From Hofstenia miamia (Eukaryota > Xenacoelomorpha > Acoela), in contig SCFE01000010.1 in the NCBI GenBank assembly GCA_004352715.1, positions 1,518,645 through 1,582,644 of the forward strand: 64,000 nucleotides of DNA, written 5' to 3'. Under the pieces are notes generated by a model that saw only the letters and a list, made by a program, of their open reading frames with translations, did no database searches and was not told the origin of the DNA. This document shows, in pieces, positions 1 through 12,269 of the stretch (within the stretch, counting starts at the first letter, position 1; each line of letters starts with the position of its first letter). Both the position numbers and the translations under genes were made by a program.

Positions 1-1890
1 GTAAACTGGACGGAGTGTATCAATATCTTGTGGAAGGAATTCTATTCGCTGTGCCCATCAAGAGCCAGAAGTCCCTCCCCAGTAGATGGTTTGATAAGGA
101 ATATCGAGAAAAGTACTTCCAACTCAAGTAACTGAAAACTTTTTATGAAAGTACTAGAATGGATTCCGCCTTAGAGAGTCTAGTGGTTTGTAAAACAGAA
201 TATAAGAGCCTTGTTAACATGAAAACAGCGATATACCGAATGAAAGAAAAAGCAAAATTGCTTAACATCCCCCAGAATACCTCCTGGGTAATGGATTTCA
301 AACGAAACGGTTCTGTAGAGTTTCCCATTCCCATGCAAAAACTGGAAGATCATTTCTCAGGGTTATTTAATCGAAATGTCACAAAACACTCTTGAACCAT
401 ATATATCAATGACGGACTACCTGGATGGTACCTTCAGCCAAATTGAAGTAATGAACTGTTTGGGAAACTTGAAGAATTACAAAGCCGTGGGGTAAAATAA
501 ACTGGTGAACATGTAAAATGATCTCTGAACTATCTAAGTGCAGTGTGAACCAGGCTGTTTAATCGCATCTTGGAAACTGGAAATTTGCCAAGTCTATGGA
601 AGGAGAGTGTAATTAAGGTATTGTACAAAGGTGCTGGCTCAAGGAAGGACCCAAATAATTATAAAGGTATTGCACTTACGTGTGTGCCATTTAAGGCCTT
701 CACGAAACTGACAGCCAACCGGATTTATGACAGGCTGTTGATACCATCGGAACAATTTGGCTTCAAAAGAGGAGTAGTTAAGCATCATCTCGCAACTCCT
801 CGTACTACATTATATGCATAGTGTTAATCGAGAAAAGCTACTACTCAAACTGGTCGGATTTCATGGTATTCGTGGTTTGATTCTCTGAGTAATCTCCGGC
901 ATTTGCGACTGTAACTACATCAAGATCACAGACGGTTTTCGTCTATCAAAGTCAATAATTTAAGATACTGGAGTTCTACAAGGAGACAGCTTAAGCCCTC
1001 TTCTGTTTAGTAGCTTCATTGCAGATCTGCCAAGACTCTCAGATATGGTAACTGCGACACTGAATGTCTTTTGTATGCTGATGATATATTCATGTGGAGC
1101 CCAAGGCGAAATCATATTCAACAGTCATTAATAGGATTGGACGAATGGTGTGTAACGAACGCTTTGGGGGTCAACTTAAAAAAGGCAAAAGTCGTGAAAT
1201 TCAGAAGAGGTGGCCGGATTTCAATGTTGGGTAAATTGAGTTTCAGAAACGAATTAATCAGTGTAGAAAACAATTATGTATATCTAGGAATTTACCTGAC
1301 CAGTCAGTGGTCATTAACTGAACATCTCAGGCAAAAAATCCTACGTTCATTTCAAATCCAACATCTTGATAAACTTTTGTTAGGTGCGGCCATTCAATTA
1401 TTCAACATTGCCATTTTACCAATAATAGCTTATGGAATGAGACAATATGGACGACTTTGAATAGATATCATCACAGAATGATTGAGCGAGCTAAAGCAAT
1501 CTTTCTGAAAAGGGTTTTTTCTCAATTCATCTTGCTCCAGTATAAAGACCATGCTCATAGCTGACCCAATTACGTGCTCTGAAGATATTCTGCGAACTTT
1601 AAATCTATTACCAACCTCTGAATATACCGCATATATGCAAGATGTAGCGCATAAGAGAGCATGTTGCAGACCAGAATAATTTTTGGCCCCCGCAATGACG
1701 CAATCTCATTAGAAAATGTCTGGATCGTCCATTTGGAATATAATCACCCGCTTTTCAATTCACGAATTTCAGTTCATTGTATGCAGTAATCGTGAGGTCC
1801 ATACTGAAGTAAATGATGAATGCATGTGTCAAATATGCGGACAGGAGATGATGACCACATACCATTTTATATCGTGTCAAATGAAGGCAT
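1..1890 (+). mobile_element. Decayed non-LTR retrotransposon (LINE) ORF2 fragment
   Basis: This is the end of an endonuclease/linker region followed by reverse transcriptase (RT) and a C-terminal zinc knuckle, broken by stops and frameshifts. A linker in one frame runs from about base 3 to 395 (SRWFDKEYREKYF, then a basic helix-rich stretch). RT finger motifs follow at 570-821 (WKESVIKVLYKG, NNYKGIALTC, EQFGFKRG). The palm catalytic motif YADDI is at about 1,072, and YVYLGIYL follows near 1,275. A CxxC-x8-H-x3-C knuckle (CQICGQEMMTTYHFISC) lies near 1,827-1,880, as is usual near the C terminus of such ORFs. The RT core between 821 and 1,071 is frameshifted (remnant LQGDSLSPLLF near 975-1,008). 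The element enters from beyond the left edge. The clade is unresolved; I see only that it is not the family found at 42-52 kb. Bases 1,890-2,000 are probably its 3' untranslated tail. Confidence 0.85.
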
Positions 1891-2309
1891 AATCCCGTAG
1901 CCAGATCTCATGATCCCAGTCCATTTGACTTTAGTTGTCATATTTTCGTGTAGTTTAGTTTATTTTTGTTGCTTGTAAACCTGATCAGGTGAATAAATTA
2001 CCATAGATTACTTCTCTATACTCTCATCAAAGTGAGAACGATTCTTGAATCTTTGTATTGTTAAGCTTAAGTTCCTTCTTCATGTCAGAGAACGTTTCTA
2101 ACAATTTCTCAATATTAGAGGGGCGTCCAATGACATCGTTATAAGGACTAACTTCACACTCACAGCATACCCATAATGTTTTTCTCTTCCCATTTCTTTT
2201 GCATTTGTTAAAATGGCAATGCAATTGTGATGTGCATATTTGATTTTACGCAATAAACATGCCATCGCAAACACTCAATGGAGAAGTTGTAGTGATCTGC
2301 GATCATGTA

Positions 2310-2425
2310 AGCTTTGATTTTGGAGAAACCATTGTGCCAAGTAGTCTACAAACAAGGGAAGCACGGAGAGTGGATCAATGTGAATTGTGCAAGAAGTGCT
2401 ATCATGAACATTCCTTTTATGTATA
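2310..2425 (+). pseudogene. Possible PHD-like zinc-binding remnant, frameshifted
   Basis: Read in two frames this stretch gives a Cys near the start, then GEWI, then QCELCKKCYHEHS. That resembles the second half of a PHD-type finger (W-x-x-C-x-x-C-x-x-W/C-Y-H). Such fingers occur at the C terminus of several DDE transposases, so a transposase relic is the likeliest source. One frameshift falls between GEWI and QCELC. The first Cys pair is incomplete and no transposase core was found next to it. The call is weak. Confidence 0.25.
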
Positions 2426-3531
2426 ACAAAATTCCAACTATTTATAACTTTTTCAAAATTTCCCATTTTTTCCTTTTTTGCTCAAAATACTTAGTTTTTG
2501 TGGGACGGATGCATTTGATCGTACGATGCCTCGTTTTCAATTTTGATAGTTTTTTAAGGATTACAGCATTAGAATAATATATATTGAGTAATTGTAATAA
2601 GTCTAAGAGGTTTGTTTATTTCGAATTATAAGTATTTACACATTTTTTACGACTGCAGTCTTTCATCATATGCCTTACCGAGCGGGAAATCTTTAAATGA
2701 TTCATTTAATGCAGAACGAGGGTTTTAGTATAATAAGAAACAGTGAAAATGCAGGAATAAAAAATGAAAAACTTTTGTCAATATTTGATAACGAGCTTGA
2801 GAGTCAGCAAAACCTCCTTTCGACAAAGTTCAATCTAGGTTAGATTTTTACTACCTGAATTCCACAGTTTTTTCACTAATATGCAATAATGTATTATGTG
2901 TTCATTTAATCCTAAAGCTATGTTTTATGGACGTTATAAAGTTATTTTCTATAGAATAATAATAAAGGTAAGAATACATATGAATTTCTATCGATTCCGT
3001 CTGACAAATTTGCGTTATTGACAATATATCTTTCCAAAAACATTCACAAAAATCGATTTTCCATCCGACAACTAAGCAAATAATGAGCAGCGTCAATACA
3101 AAATTGTATGTTGAAAATATGCTGAGAAGTTAATTATAGTTTATATATTGACGCAGAATTAACAGAATATTTGGTAACAATTTGTAATTCAACGTAAATC
3201 GTATTGGGAATTTGTTATGACTGAATGGTACTGACAGCATCCTAGCTTCAATGCAATTCACTAGCATTATCCTTTGCAGACGTAAACTCAAATTCTATAA
3301 ACTAGGGTCAGTGTTGAATCTAGGATTGAAATTCTAGGGTAAAGGTGTCACTTTAGGAGTGCGGCTGAGTCATACATGGAATAAAGTTGAATTGAATTCA
3401 TACATTTCATTAGTTTACATATGTTAATCAACATATCACAAATAAGAGACTTATTTTAGGTATGTTAAAATTGATTCCGTCTATTTATTTATTTTCACCA
3501 TTTATAATTACATGTAATAACAAACGTTTCT

Positions 3532-3553
3532 ATTATTATTATTATTATTATTC
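3532..3553. repeat. (TTA)n microsatellite
   Basis: About seven TTA units lie at the 3' end of the R2-like element read on the minus strand. The same junction recurs at about 14,288, so this is probably the element's 3' tail. Confidence 0.8.
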
Positions 3554-4810
3554 TTAATTCTCACAGCTTCATGCTGGTATTCTTTTGGTACTGCTATGTC
3601 CACCACTATTCCCAATCTTTTCTCTTTGTCTACTACTACTATGTCTGGCCTCCGTGCTTCTATCACCTTGCTTGTCTGTATGTTGAAGTCCGCAGTATCG
3701 TAACCTTCTCATTTTCTATGACGCCCTGTGGCTTGTGATAATACCACTTGTCTCCTGCTTCTAACCCATGCTGCCTGCTCAAACTCCAGTGTACCATTCT
3801 TCCAACCTGAACTTATACTCATTCTGTGCCAACTTCTCACACCCTGCTATCAGATGATCGACTGTCTCCTCTTCTTTCTTACATGAGCCTTCACTTACTT
3901 CTACCCCACTGATCGTCCGTAAACCATCCCCATCCACACACTTGCCTCTAGTCATTGTCACTGCTGCACACTTTCCTAATCCAAACTCCAACCCTGAATC
4001 TCAGCTTACCTTCTGCAATGTCTGCACTTGCTTCTGCAACATCATTCTTGAACTAGCATACATCTTCAGGTCGTACATGTACCATGGGTGACTTACTGCT
4101 CTACCATTCATCTCCAGCTTATACCATATGCCTGTCTCTTTTAACAAAAAGTAGTGGTGCTAAGCTGTCTCTCTGGAATATGCCTCGCCTAAACCTCAAC
4201 CTGTGCTCGTCTATCCATGGCATTGCTAAGTTTGTCTTCTTTCTTCTACAATTCTCCACCACTGCCTGGTCTATTAACACTTCTCGTCTTTGTCCTGCAT
4301 CCCTTTTATTCCTTGCTTATTTTTGCTTTATTGATTGCCTCACTACCTTTCTTCTGTATCAGAAGTGTCCTTCCCACTGCCATCCACTCTGGCCACCCAC
4401 TCACCACACACTCCTCCAATGTTACTGCTGGTATCTCATAAACACTTGTGAACTTCTTCAGCCAATACCCATGTACCTCATCTCTGCCTGACGCCTTCCA
4501 GTTCTTCATCTTCTTTAGAGCCTTCTTCAGCCTTCCAGTTGTGATTGCTTCTTCTTCTTGGCTGAATTCCTTCTGAATCTGTTCGCTCTCACTTCCCCAA
4601 ATATTCTCCCAGAACCTTACTGCGTCCTCACCTGCGCTAGCTGTAGCCTTTTCTCCTGCATCTAGTTCTTTGTAGAATCTTCCTGCTTGGGTCTCAAACT
4701 TCATATTGTCTCTTGCCTCCTTTGCCCTTGCCCTATATTTTCTCAGTTTCTCAGCTTCTGCAACTAATCTCTGCTTAAGCTCTTCTCTTGCAGTTGATAA
4801 GTTGTAGTTG
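3532..4810 (-). mobile_element. R2-like (RLE-type) non-LTR retrotransposon, internally deleted
   Basis: Read on the minus strand, 4,704-4,306 encodes RT N-terminal motifs: WKASGRDEVHGYWLKKF (usual form WKAPGPDxVxGFWIK), then PEWMAVGRTLLIQKKG. Fragments of the following RT block (KGCRTKTR, then LAMPWID) are joined to DSLAPLLF, so the catalytic YKKAYD region is missing. The palm box, normally YMDDLKLYA, reads YMYDLKMYA near 4,080, which loses a catalytic Asp. Next comes EFGLGKCAAVTMTRGK (3,985-3,935). A second deletion joins this to the C-terminal knuckle (ETVDHLIAGC, with its first Cys lost) and to DKWYYHKPQGVIENE near 3,700. The 3' end runs into (TTA)n at 3,532-3,552, as in the sister copy at 14.3 kb. 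Such elements carry a restriction-like endonuclease (RLE) instead of an APE nuclease; here only its edge survives. Confidence 0.8.
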
Positions 4811-6040
4811 AATATTAATTCTTAAAACCACTTCTTGGAAGTTTATAGTTGATTTATATCAATTTTCTATACAAGGATTCTATATATCTATGTATATGTA
4901 CTTCGTGTAAAACTAACCTACATGTAAATTTATTGGCGAAATTATAAAATTTTATAATATTTCACTAAGCCACATAAAATTAATGGTCTTCATCCACCTT
5001 AAAGTGTTCAATTTTACAGTAATATTCTGTTACTTGCATTCATTGATAAAATTATTGTACTTAGGCAAACTCATTAAAAAATGTCTTTTTTCTAAGAAGA
5101 AAATATCTGAAACTTTTATGAAAATAATCAAGGAATTTCATCTTGAAATACGACAATTGAGTGATTAATCTCCTGACGTAGTAATTTCGAAATTTCATTT
5201 TAATATCAAAAAGAACATTTTTAGTATAATATATAAGAAACTAATATCTAGAAAATAATTATTTCGAAAAAAATACCTTTTAATGATGCACCAAACGCAA
5301 AGTCATTTCTTTGTGATTGTGGCAGTGCAAGATTTTACCAATAGTGTATAAATTTCATGATTACAATCTCCCAAAGCAAGAACGCAATTTCATTTATGCA
5401 AATCATTTATTTAAATGCAACGAAATTTCCTTGTAAATATGTTAACAATTTGCAAATAAATGAGAATTTTGCTGAAATGCAGAAATATATTTTTGAATGA
5501 ATATAAATAATGCTTGTACTAAACTAATTACTAATTTTTTAAGACTCAGATTCAATTTCTCATAAATTATTCCTATATATCATTATTGAATTCAAAAAAT
5601 AAGAAATTATGTTTCAACCTTCATAAAAAGAAATTGATTTACTAGAAAAATAGATTTTTGTAATGTAAGAAGGCAAGTTGTTAACTTACATATCGTTTGA
5701 ATTGAATTAATGTAATGTACTTATTACACAAGGTCATACAAGCAGTGCAGTGCGGTATTTACTTAAATTATTTTCATACAGTTTGATGTGTTGTGAATTA
5801 TCGTTATGAGGTTTGCTGCAGGATTTGTCAATGAATTGACAAAACTTGTTGATAAATATACCGGAAACGGGAGCTTTAATTATGACTTTATAGTTGTAAA
5901 CTTAAACTTCTCAGTAATTGTACCAAAAGTGCTTCATTTGGTTTTTGCTGTTACTTCATTGATCCTTGTTATGGCAGTTTAAGTATGCATGTACAATAGC
6001 ATACTTGAAGGTTTTCTTGTTGCTTCAAGCTATGATATTT
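4811..6040. other. AT-rich stretch without recognised genes
   Basis: Only short chance open frames are present, and no domain motif or repeat boundary was recognised. Confidence 0.5.
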
Positions 6041-6047
6041 GAATAAC

Positions 6048-6160
6048 AATTAGCTACGGGCATAACGGGCTTAGGGTATGGGCACGGACAGACCTACGGG
6101 CCTATTTTTATAGGTACGGGCTACGGACCTGGCACGGGTCCTAGATTTCTAAAGCCTACC
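6048..6160. repeat. ACGGGC-rich patch of unknown origin
   Basis: A GC-rich island in AT-rich surroundings repeats the word ACGGGC or CACGGG six or more times. It contains a short hairpin (CCTATTTTTATAGG). It resembles the G-rich termini of the hAT-type elements elsewhere in the window, but I found no matching partner end or target duplication, so it is left unclassified. Confidence 0.35.
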
Positions 6161-8170
6161 AACTCAATTCCATATAAATTATGTAATCAAAAGATAGTCT
6201 TAAAATGAAATCCCTTTAAATGATGCATTAATGAATTTCGAATGTTCTACTGTTTGTTAGAATGTAGTTATCGTATGAATCATCAAAATTGCATGGTAGG
6301 CGTAATTGGTTGGTAGCCGGGGTGGCCAGACACGCAATCTTGATTTGAATTGGCCCTGTTCAACGACGTGAAGCATTGGACAATAATCTGTCGTGAGAGC
6401 TTTGCGCCTCTATCGCTTTCATCTACCAATATAGACTAACGAAATGTGGTAAGTCAAATTTGAGACGATGAGAATGCACTCAAGGCCTCTCTCAATTCAG
6501 ATTTGCAACTACAATAGGCACATTGCATAATACAATACATCTCGTTCTAGAGTTTCAAATGGTTGGGTCCTAAATTTCATTATCACCATACATGTACAAA
6601 GTGCATAATTTATCAATTTTAATGAAGCTACATCTACATTGGGAATTTGTCTTTGAACGTTTCAACACACATTCAAATGACCTTTGTCCAAACACGAAGA
6701 CTGAAGTTTTTTAATGAAATATATAATTAAGAATTAATCCTAAATTTATCTTTAGGATAGAATTTTACCCAAACAAAATATTTGAATCTAGTAGTTTGAG
6801 AGGATGGACTAAAGTTTATAGTGCAGTTTTGTAAATGTACTAATATTTGCAATTTTATTTTTTTCTATAAACTATAAGAAACTAGTTGAAAATTGAAGCT
6901 TGAATTAGCTTGCTGATTATTTCTTTGCTGCCAGTAACCAATGAAAACTTTATGCTCTAGTACATGCAAATAAATAAGTATATTTGAATGCGCTTAGTTC
7001 TTAGTACCAAAGATTCGTTGAAAGACATTTAAGTAATTCGATTAAGTTTTCAAAGTTTAAGTAATTCAAATATGTTTACAAGGTTTAAGTAATTCAATTA
7101 GGTTTACAAAGTTTTGTTCTGCTTTGGTTGCTCACAGCACAATAAATATTGTCGAATGAATTTGTTCAATAAATTATTGACGTAATTGAAAACACAGTTG
7201 AGGAGATTTGATAAAACGCCGCAATATGGGATTCTGTTCAACACCCTTCTTTGAAAAAAGAATTCGAAGCATGTCTTCATCTATCAGTGCATATGTTGTT
7301 TGTGGCCAGATGAAGTTCACAAATCACAAAGCAACAATGCTCTTTACGTTTGCTGGTGGGGAAATGAAATGTGTATCAGCTGGATACGAAAATCTCCTAC
7401 AAAGTCGAAAAAGCCATGCTACTGTAAACGCTTGTCTAAACACCTGTTAAAGTTTACAACGGAATATACTCCACTGTAATATAAATTTGAATGTACATTT
7501 TTATTTGCACACATTGGCATTGTAGGATAAGATATGCTTTATTAAGAAATGTGTAAACTACTTAGCAATATTAAAATTTCTAATTATATGCAAAATTTAA
7601 ACATCCTCTATATCTTCATCATCAGATTTTGTATGCAGTTATTAATAAATCCCAATATTATAAATTATACCAGTAACGTAAATTTCTTGTTTTCTTCGTT
7701 GCAAATTTAATAAAATATACAAATTTAACTGAAAAACATATGCAACAGCACGTTAGTTTTGTTGAAATGAAATATTACTGAATAGAGTGCGTATATCGAA
7801 AATACTAGAAAATCATTGGTTGTAGTAAACTTCTAGAAAATGTCATTGTAGCTTTTGCAAAAATTTATTTCAAAATGCATTTCTTAGACTTCAACAGAGT
7901 ATGCAAAAAATGATTTAAGTTACACTGGAACGATATATTGTTGAATCAAACCATAGTTATTATAAACATCAATCTCAGTAGACTATGCCTAGGATTACTG
8001 ATGGTGACCATCTGATATTTGTACTTTAATTGACCTTAGACATCAATAATTCCTAAAACTGTACAAATATTTAATAATTTCAAAAGAAAAGAATCAATAA
8101 CAAAAAAACGTAAATAATAGTAATAAGAAAAAAAAATTAGATTTAGAGAAATTGGCATCTTCATGATTGA
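6161..8170. other. AT-rich stretch without recognised genes
   Basis: An 80-codon open frame at 7,208-7,450 has no recognisable domain. GC content rises around 6,300-6,420 without an identifiable cause. Nothing else was recognised. Confidence 0.45.
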
Positions 8171-8174
8171 TGGT

Positions 8175-8790
8175 TTACTGAAAGAGTTGGATTAAGAACT
8201 GCCATAACGTGACGTTATGAGGATGACATTACCCTTCTGAAAAATAATTGAAAGTTGCTCAAAAAATTGTCTGATTACAAACTTATGATCAATGTTAGCA
8301 GACCGAGATGCTGCCATGGAACCCAATCTTTGAAGATGTTTGATGGCAAGAGGAGAGCAACCACCAAGAGATTCAGCAGACAAAGGAATGAATTCCTGAA
8401 GCAAGACAAGATGGAGCGTACTTGGCTATTTTACGATCATCTGCAACTTCAAGAGCATGACCAGCAGCAATTATAGTATGAGACAAGGTTGATGATTGCA
8501 AGGCACTGGTGATGGTAACATCAAGAGCTGCAGGACGATCGGCAGACCAACAAGGGAGGAAGATATCTCGAGGACGAGAGCGAGACAAAGTGAGATTTCT
8601 CTTCTCAAGAATAGGAGCTAGGGCAGCTTTAGAAGCTAGATTAAACATGACATCAAGGACACGATCATGGCGATATATTTTATCACAATCACCAGAGCAA
8701 CACATGGCATGATCACCGTAAATGTCCAGAGTCTTGTTGCATTTTTGGCATGCTGTTCATTGCTGAGGAGTAGGATACCTAAACGATAGC
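8175..8790 (-). pseudogene. Retroelement C-terminal module (zinc knuckle plus nuclease-like domain), frameshifted
   Basis: The minus strand from about 8,760 encodes CQKCNKTLDIYGDHAMCC, a C-x2-C...H-x3-C knuckle, followed by HDRVLDVMF. SRPRDIFLPCW, then AALDVTITSALQSS and GHALEVADDRKIAKYAPSC continue the frame to about 8,390. A frameshift leads into EFIPLSAESLGGCSP and FFEQLSIIFQKGN, ending near 8,192. This architecture (C-x2-C/H knuckle, H-x-x-LRD, RPxD-x3-P-x-W, A-x-D-V-T-x-T-S-P-L, VAESLGGW) is a family I know from invertebrate genomes, often attached to an RT domain. The RPxD...D-x-T pattern suggests a PD-(D/E)XK-like nuclease fold; that last point is inference. No RT remnant was seen directly upstream. 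Confidence 0.6.
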
Positions 8791-8886
8791 AGAGAACTTC
8801 TCAGAACTCTGAAGGCGCTAAATGTCTAAAACATTTCGAGGTACCTGCTGCATATATGAAAAGCGATCCTTCAGTAGTGGGAAAAG

Positions 8887-9165
8887 ATGAAGGATGAAAT
8901 AGGTGAGAGAACTAGGTTGCCAGTTCCAAGAGGAGTTAAGAAAAGCAAGCTAGCAGTAGAGACAGCAAAGGTAAATAAAGTGTTGGAGAGGATAGATGCT
9001 AGGAGTGTCACAGAAGTAAATAGCTTAGTGTATGCAGGCGCATGGGAAGTGCTGAAGAATGTAGGCATGGACATAAAGAAGAAAGGACGACAAGAAGATA
9101 AGGGAGACAGCAAGCCAGCATGGGAGAGAAGAATTGAGAATAAAGTGGCAAAGATTAGGCCAATT
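8887..9165 (+). mobile_element. N-terminal fragment of an R2-like retrotransposon ORF
   Basis: An open frame at 8,887-9,273 starts TRLPVPRGVKKSKLAVETAKVN (as two adjoining motifs), continues with EVNSLVYAGAWEVLKNVG and then KPAWERRIENKVAKIR. It matches the segment that precedes the RT in RLE-type elements: LPxLRGxxKxKLxxExxKVN, then ETNxLxxAAAxVVxxxLG, then xPxWxRRIExxIxxLR. Homology appears to stop near 9,165, where the frame drifts into AT-rich sequence. The RT, knuckle and nuclease are absent here. It lies head to head with the nuclease-like module at 8,175-8,790. Confidence 0.55.
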
Positions 9166-10794
9166 TCTATCAAAATACCTGCAAGAAAATTTTTGAAAAA
9201 CCTTCTCTTTAACCAAATTTTGGCATTGGTAAAGTGGAATGAGGCATCATTTTTCAAATTTATTCTAAGTTGAAATTTAATTCAAAAGAATATTTTAGCA
9301 AAATTAAAGAACACTTAATTTTATTAAAAAGATATAAGCACTTTCATGAATGCAAATGTACTCTTGGAATTCTTAATAAATATTTCCTGAATTAATTATT
9401 TGTAATTCCTACTTCGATTATACATTTTGTACTTATGTATTTCAACTTCCTATGTCGAGGAAAGTCAATATTCATGAATGACCACGAAAAACAATGTGGC
9501 AAACTGTTAAGATATTTTAACATCAACACAGCTAAGTCCCAAATAATTCACTCGTGGCACCATCCATGCAGGAAACATTCGATTCATAATCGCAATTAAA
9601 CTTAAATTTTGAATAAAAACCAAACTTGAGCCAATGCAATACAAAATTGCTCTATATATTAAGCCAATAAAATCTCAAAATTTATAATTTTTACAAATGC
9701 TAGGCACAGCAAAAAAATCGACGGGGTATTTCGGAGGGGGAGGGATAATTCTCTCCACTCAAGAAATAATTTTGCCCCGAAGCAACACCATTAGGCTAAT
9801 ATAGAATGAAGCACGCAGGACTAATATGAGAGTAGAATCTTTGTTGGAAGTCTTTTAATAGAGCAATAGCATTCGATGCCGAGAAGCAATGCAAACAATT
9901 TTGAGTTTGATTTTAGGATTCGCAACGAGTCTCGATGAATTATAGTGATACTGTGAAAACTCAATAATGTTTCCAATTGTAGTAAGCAGCTCGTGTTCAA
10001 CGCACAGGAACCAAAGCATTTAACTGAAAATATGTATCTAAAACTCAACCCAAAAGTCAATACGGTCAAATTAAATTCAAAATCATGGTGTTTTCAAAAT
10101 TCCTCCTTTTATAAATTATACAAATTTGAAGGATTTATTTTAATTATGCAATCAGCTTTTGTAGTATTTTCATGCTCGACTCTACTTTATCATTAGCTTC
10201 TTGGAAAAATTAGAATCTACAAAATTGTCTATATGCAGGCAAAAACAGTTGTTGAAGAATACATATGTGCTTTTCATGACTACATAAGAGGGCTAATTCG
10301 CGAGACATGTTAGACATCATAATCTGCACAAAAGAAGGTATTTGTTCTGCAACGTTCAATAAATTCAATCTCGCACGACCACAAAAACGTCTGTTGAGTG
10401 AATTTTGTCACCCTTGAAGCAGCTGTTTTGTAAATATAGAATTTTTTTCATTGAAAATACTTTGATTTACCCCTTAATCATTGTAATGTTTAATATAATT
10501 GCCTTTCTCATCCTCTGTTGAATGTTTTTTCTTTCAGTCAAAATGAAATTGTGAATTTATTAATTCAAAAAATGGGGCTGTGTAAACTCAAAATTGAGTA
10601 GGCCTAGTAATTAAAGACCTTGTCAATTCATTCATGGCTGTACATTTTTTCAGGTTTGATTTATTCTATTTTGCAAAACGGATTAACCTTTATGCTAGTA
10701 CACATTCTGTAATTTACAAACATGAGTTTGTTAACGTTTTTAATCAGGAAAATGTCATATTTTTAAATATTATTATTATTACCATTATTTTTAC

Positions 10795-10795
<1 letters not shown>
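9166..10795. other. AT-rich stretch without recognised genes
   Basis: A small GC-rich patch with G-runs lies at 9,719-9,790, bracketed by TAGGCACAG and ATTAGGC. Otherwise only short chance frames are seen. Confidence 0.45.

Positions 10796-10839
<44 letters not shown>
10796..10839. repeat. (AAT)n microsatellite
   Basis: A perfect run of about 15 ATA/AAT units. Confidence 0.95.
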
Positions 10840-11249
10840 CAGAGTCAAAGCAATATATTTGCTAAAATGTTACGAATAAAATAAAATATAGAAGAGTCTA
10901 AAGCTACAAACTAAAAAGCAAAATTTATAATAATAAACATAAATGTTGTGTGACTGTTTGTGCAGGTGTTCAATATTGGATGTATGTTTCGAATGCATGA
11001 AGTGCGTTGCTGTCTCCAAGCGTACATTGTTTTATTGGCAGTGATTTCTGTAGTTTTTTTGCAAACTTTTGTAATTATTTGCTGCTCAAATTTCTTAGTT
11101 TAAATTATTTCACAATTTTATAGATACGTGATTAAAACTATTCGAATTTTTTACCTTAACACAGAGTTTTTTTGTGATCATTTAAATTAACATAGTCTTT
11201 TAGTAAGAGAAGAGATGTTTGACTAGACTTGAATTTAAAAAAATGGATA

Positions 11250-12140
11250 TCATGTACAGATGAATTTAGTATAAAATAATGATGCATTCTCATTCGCTTG
11301 TGCAAAACTTAGAGTTTTTATACACCAATTCAATGCGTTTGATAGAAGCATACGATATTTAGAATATAGGTCATTTAAAGGATACGAGCAATATTGAAAA
11401 TGAGACAAGCAAAATGCATGTATCAGTTGTTTATGCCAATTGCTTGATATTACATTCAAAGCGACCCTTAATATTGTATATAAGTGATAAAGGTATAGAA
11501 TGCCTGCAGCCATTTTTTGAATTTTTTTAAGTAGAAATTTTTCAAATTTTAATTCATTATCAATTTTAACTCCTAAATAGCTGACTGATTCAATTTGCTT
11601 TATTGACTCGTTATTTATCTTTAGTTCTATATCATTTATTAGATTTCTTTGTGCCTTCGGTGGGAAAGTACAAATTATAATTTTTCAATATTTGGTTTTT
11701 AGTTAATTGTTTGTAAATTAATTGTTTAATTTTTGTACACCTGTTTGGGGGTTTTTGTAGCATCAAAAGCATTTTTTGCTGTGTTTATTAGGTATGTGTC
11801 ATCGCCATATTGGTAAATGTCGCTGTGTTGAACATGTTTTATTACATCATTTACATAAATTGCAAATAAAATAGGGGCCAAGAATAGCACCCCACGGCCA
11901 GTCATTACATAGCTTGACTTTTTTCTGTTTAGTATTATACGCTGATGTCTGTTCATGTTAAATTAATTGAAGTATCACCAAAAATTTTAATTTATAAGCT
12001 GATCTTGCAAAATATCAAAATTCATGGAATTGAATGCCTTACTTAAATCTCATAATGCGCCAACACTGCAGTTATTGAGATATATTAGACTTTATTTATT
12101 TTGTAAAAGATCGAATTGTGTCTTAAGTGCTATGGCCATT
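11250..12140 (-). mobile_element. LINE RT fragment (family E), 5'-truncated and decayed
   Basis: Reading down the minus strand: GALRDLSKAFNSMNFDIL near 12,060-12,000 (the D-x-SKAFD motif A), then LAPILFAIYVNDVI and YQYGDDTYLI near 11,885-11,800. The catalytic YADD is changed to YGDD. Next come VSYLGVKIDNELKFEKFL near 11,600-11,540 and the thumb/C-terminal stretch at 11,513-11,250 (AFCLSHFQYCSYPLNDLY, then SNALNWCIKTL). Several stops and frameshifts interrupt it. The motifs match the copy at 13,290-14,285 (VNYLGVLIDNDLKLDNFL), so the two belong to one family in opposite orientation. It belongs to the RT lineages with a short YLGV box (Jockey/CR1/RTE-like); the clade is not resolved. Confidence 0.75.
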
Positions 12141-12269
12141 GCGAAATACAAAAAGTTTATGCGATAGGATATTTATTATTATTTTTACTATTATTAATTA
12201 TTTATTATTTAGTAAGTCTTTTGTTTTTACAAAAAATTGAAAAATATGTGTACAAATCCCTTTGATTGT

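Noticed and set aside
4084-4491. 135-codon plus-strand frame rich in Leu and Ser
   Set aside because: It is the antisense shadow of the R2-like RT on the minus strand.
8509-8712. Plus-strand basic frame
   Set aside because: Antisense of the nuclease-like module at 8,175-8,790.
8871-9257. 128-codon minus-strand hydrophobic frame
   Set aside because: Antisense of the plus-strand R2-like N-terminal fragment, whose motifs are recognisable.
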